From: Saprospiraceae bacterium
Lineage (GTDB): Bacteria; Bacteroidota; Bacteroidia; Chitinophagales; Saprospiraceae
NCBI GenBank assembly: GCA_013001805.1
Contig: JABDLW010000858.1
Coordinates: 1-9,425, forward strand
Length of the DNA: 9,425 nt
Direction of reading: 5' to 3'
The notes beneath the pieces were generated by a model. It made no database searches, had not been told where the DNA came from, and saw nothing but the letters and a program-made list of their open reading frames with translations. The translations under genes and the position numbers were made by a program. Positions 8,403 to 9,425 of this stretch are shown piece by piece (position 1 is the first letter of the stretch; every line of letters begins with the position of its first letter).

Positions 8403-8425
8403 GCAGAGGGTCGGCCCTTCCCTGC
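8403..8425 (-). terminator. Imperfect hairpin downstream of the GntR gene
   Basis: GCAGAGGG pairs with CCCT and CTGC across a TCGG loop, giving eight base pairs interrupted by a 3-base bulge. It begins 16 bases after the regulator's stop codon. In the direction of transcription it is followed by ATTATTGAAC rather than a true T-run, so it may be a weak terminator or only a 3'-end stabilising structure. Confidence 0.35.
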
Positions 8426-8440
8426 TTAGTGCAGATGTAT

Positions 8441-9205
8441 TTATCTTTTGATATCAATAGCATAGGAAAAGCGATCCGCCCGGTAATATCCCAGGTTATA
8501 TTCGATGGGCCTTTCACCGGGGTCACAAACGATGCGTTTTCTAAAAAGAATGGGATCCCCGATATTTATATTGAGCTGTTCGGCAAGAAATTCATCAGCA
8601 AGCATTGCTTTAATTTCTTCCCGTGACATGCTGGGGATAGTAGCATAGTCTTCCTCCATTATTTCATAGAGATGGCGGGAAAAATCTTCCTTTCCGGTAA
8701 AACCAATCCGCGGATGAAAGTAGGATATGAAGTAAACGAAGGGTCCATCTTCCATCCCACGCAATCGTTCCAGTTTTACGACTTTTTTCCCCCGGTTAAT
8801 TTGGAGCTGTCGAGCCACATCGGAGCTTGCTTTGCAGAAACCACTTTTGAGACTAAAATTTATAAACTCGACACCATTTTCATGCATCTCCTGACTGAAA
8901 CTAAACCAATTGTCGAGTTTTGAGGTATACGTTTTCCGAGCTACCGTGGTACCCACTCCCTTCTTGCGCACCAGAAGATTTTCATGTACTAATTTATTGG
9001 TGGCTTGCCTGATGGTATTTCGGGAAATACCCAACCGTTTGGACATATCTACCTCTTTGGGCAGTAGTTGGCCATTGGCATATTGTGGTTGCTGAATCAA
9101 TGTGCGCAGAAGTTCCTCCACCTGACTGTGCAGGGGTAAAGCACTCTCGTGATCGATCCGAAAGTCAATCAAGTTTCCTGGATCTATGTTCCTTTGTTCA
9201 GACAT
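8441..9205 (-). CDS. GntR-family transcriptional regulator, HutC subfamily (UTRA domain)
   Basis: A complete 254-residue regulator, the usual size for the HutC subfamily. Residues about 20-90 form the GntR winged helix-turn-helix: PLHSQVEELLRTLI helix, GQLLPKEVDMSKRLGISR, recognition helix SRNTIRQATNKL (61-72), and wing NLLVRKKGVGTTV. Arg62 and Arg66 fall where GntR proteins contact DNA. Residues about 108-250 match a UTRA ligand-binding domain (VVKLERLRGMEDGPFVYFIS, then ADEFLAEQLNINIGDPILFRK and EYNLGYYRAD in pieces). UTRA proteins typically sense sugar phosphates or other small metabolites and release DNA on binding. It lies just upstream of, and in the same direction as, the SusCD operon, so it is the likely regulator of that operon and perhaps of itself. 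The ATG at 9205 is preceded by AAGG, one of the few Shine-Dalgarno-like stretches here. Ligand unknown. Confidence 0.95.
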   Translation of the reverse strand: MSEQRNIDPGNLIDFRIDHESALPLHSQVEELLRTLIQQPQYANGQLLPKEVDMSKRLGISRNTIRQATNKLVHENLLVRKKGVGTTVARKTYTSKLDNWFSFSQEMHENGVEFINFSLKSGFCKASSDVARQLQINRGKKVVKLERLRGMEDGPFVYFISYFHPRIGFTGKEDFSRHLYEIMEEDYATIPSMSREEIKAMLADEFLAEQLNINIGDPILFRKRIVCDPGERPIEYNLGYYRADRFSYAIDIKR

Positions 9206-9208
9206 ATG
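9196..9208 (-). promoter_or_regulatory. Second operator-like site on the GntR start codon
   Basis: On the minus strand this reads CATATGTCTGAAC and includes the ATG of the regulator gene. It matches 12 of 13 bases of CATATGTTTGAAC in the operator candidate at 8180-8192. Its left arm is complete while its right arm (ACAAAG instead of ACATAT) is degenerate, perhaps because these bases also encode Ser-Glu-Gln. This would fit negative autoregulation. A chance match is possible. Confidence 0.4.
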
Positions 9209-9212
9209 CCTT

Positions 9213-9220
9213 CAAAAATA
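9213..9220 (-). promoter_or_regulatory. Candidate -7 element for the GntR gene
   Basis: The minus strand reads TATTTTTG, matching TAnnTTTG, and ends 7 bases before the ATG at 9205. Transcription from it would start at or very near the start codon, giving a leaderless or nearly leaderless message. I see no good -33 TTTG, and the region is AT-rich, so this is a weak call. The regulator may instead be transcribed from upstream together with the partial gene 46 bases away. Confidence 0.3.
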
Positions 9221-9251
9221 ACACTAAATGGGGAAGTATGGTAATTGACCT

Positions 9252-9425
9252 TTACTCGCCGGCGGAGACAGCAGTAAAATCAAAGTTCTTGATTGAAAAG
9301 GGATTTGACCAGACTTTACATATTGTTTCTACTGACTCTATACCTTGATCGAATGCTGAAGGCTTCGTCGTCGAATAGAGTGCAGATCCATCCTCCTTCC
9401 TGATTTCATACAGATCCACCAGGTG
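9252..9425 (-). CDS. C-terminal end of an unrecognised protein (5' part outside window)
   Basis: A minus-strand frame is open from the window edge to a TAA at 9252-9254, giving 57 residues. It begins HLVDLYEIRKEDGSALYS and ends FSIKNFDFTAVSAGE. The composition looks like a soluble, ordinary protein with no membrane segment or signal. I do not recognise the family from this tail. Codon choice and base composition are similar to the neighbours, and it ends 46 bases before the GntR start in the same direction, so it is plausibly a real gene. Because only the tail is seen, a chance open frame cannot be excluded. Confidence 0.5.
   Translation of the reverse strand, partial: HLVDLYEIRKEDGSALYSTTKPSAFDQGIESVETICKVWSNPFSIKNFDFTAVSAGE

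Larger units (their letters stand above)
8168..8440. other. Intergenic control region between the GntR gene and the operon
   Basis: This is the only sizeable non-coding gap. Its left third (8173-8204) is AT-rich and contains the operon's candidate operator and -7 element. Its right end (8403-8425) holds a hairpin that may end the regulator transcript. In the middle I see only a T-run on the plus strand (8238-8245) and a weak 6-base inverted repeat CTAGCA/TGCTAG (8342-8347 and 8374-8379). No open reading frame with family features was found in it on either strand. Confidence 0.7.

Noticed and set aside
1..9425. CRISPR arrays, tRNA or rRNA genes, insertion sequences, attachment sites
   Set aside because: No regularly spaced repeats, tRNA-like folds, transposase frames or terminal inverted repeats were seen on either strand.

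Overview
The window comes from a member of the Bacteroidota. It holds a SusC/SusD-type outer-membrane glycan (or other oligomer) import operon, its surface lipoproteins and a GntR-family regulator, all on the minus strand. The evidence for the phylum is two SusC-like TonB-dependent receptors, a SusD lipoprotein, TAnnTTTG-type -7 promoter elements, and little Shine-Dalgarno signal in front of most genes. I cannot fix the class or genus; a Saprospiria/Cytophagia/Chitinophagia-type environmental lineage would fit.

Reading in the direction of transcription, from right to left: 9425-9252 is the C-terminal end of an unrecognised gene. 9205-8441 is a complete GntR/HutC-type regulator with a UTRA ligand domain. 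8440-8168 is the only real intergenic gap; it holds a possible hairpin after the regulator gene, a -7 promoter element and a palindromic operator candidate. From 8167 a very tight operon begins: a 155-residue lipoprotein (DUF5004/lipocalin-like), a 323-residue lipoprotein (DUF4961-like), a full-length SusC, a SusD, and a second SusC-like receptor that leaves the window at base 1. Gaps between these genes are 0 to about 8 bases, so one transcript is likely.

The expected system is as follows. The two lipoproteins and SusD sit on the cell surface and bind a polymer or oligomer. The SusC barrels take it across the outer membrane using TonB energy. The GntR/UTRA protein senses a small metabolite, plausibly a sugar or sugar phosphate, and controls the operon. 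No glycoside hydrolase, lyase or other enzyme is visible, so the substrate cannot be named.

Two observations stand out. First, a 13-base motif (CATATGTYTGAAC) occurs with one mismatch just after the operon's -7 element and again across the start codon of the regulator gene, which suggests a regulon with autoregulation. Second, the second SusC-like receptor lacks the usual N-terminal carboxypeptidase-like domain and the EVVVxGYG segment, and instead has a classical-looking TonB box (DTMVW) just after its signal peptide.
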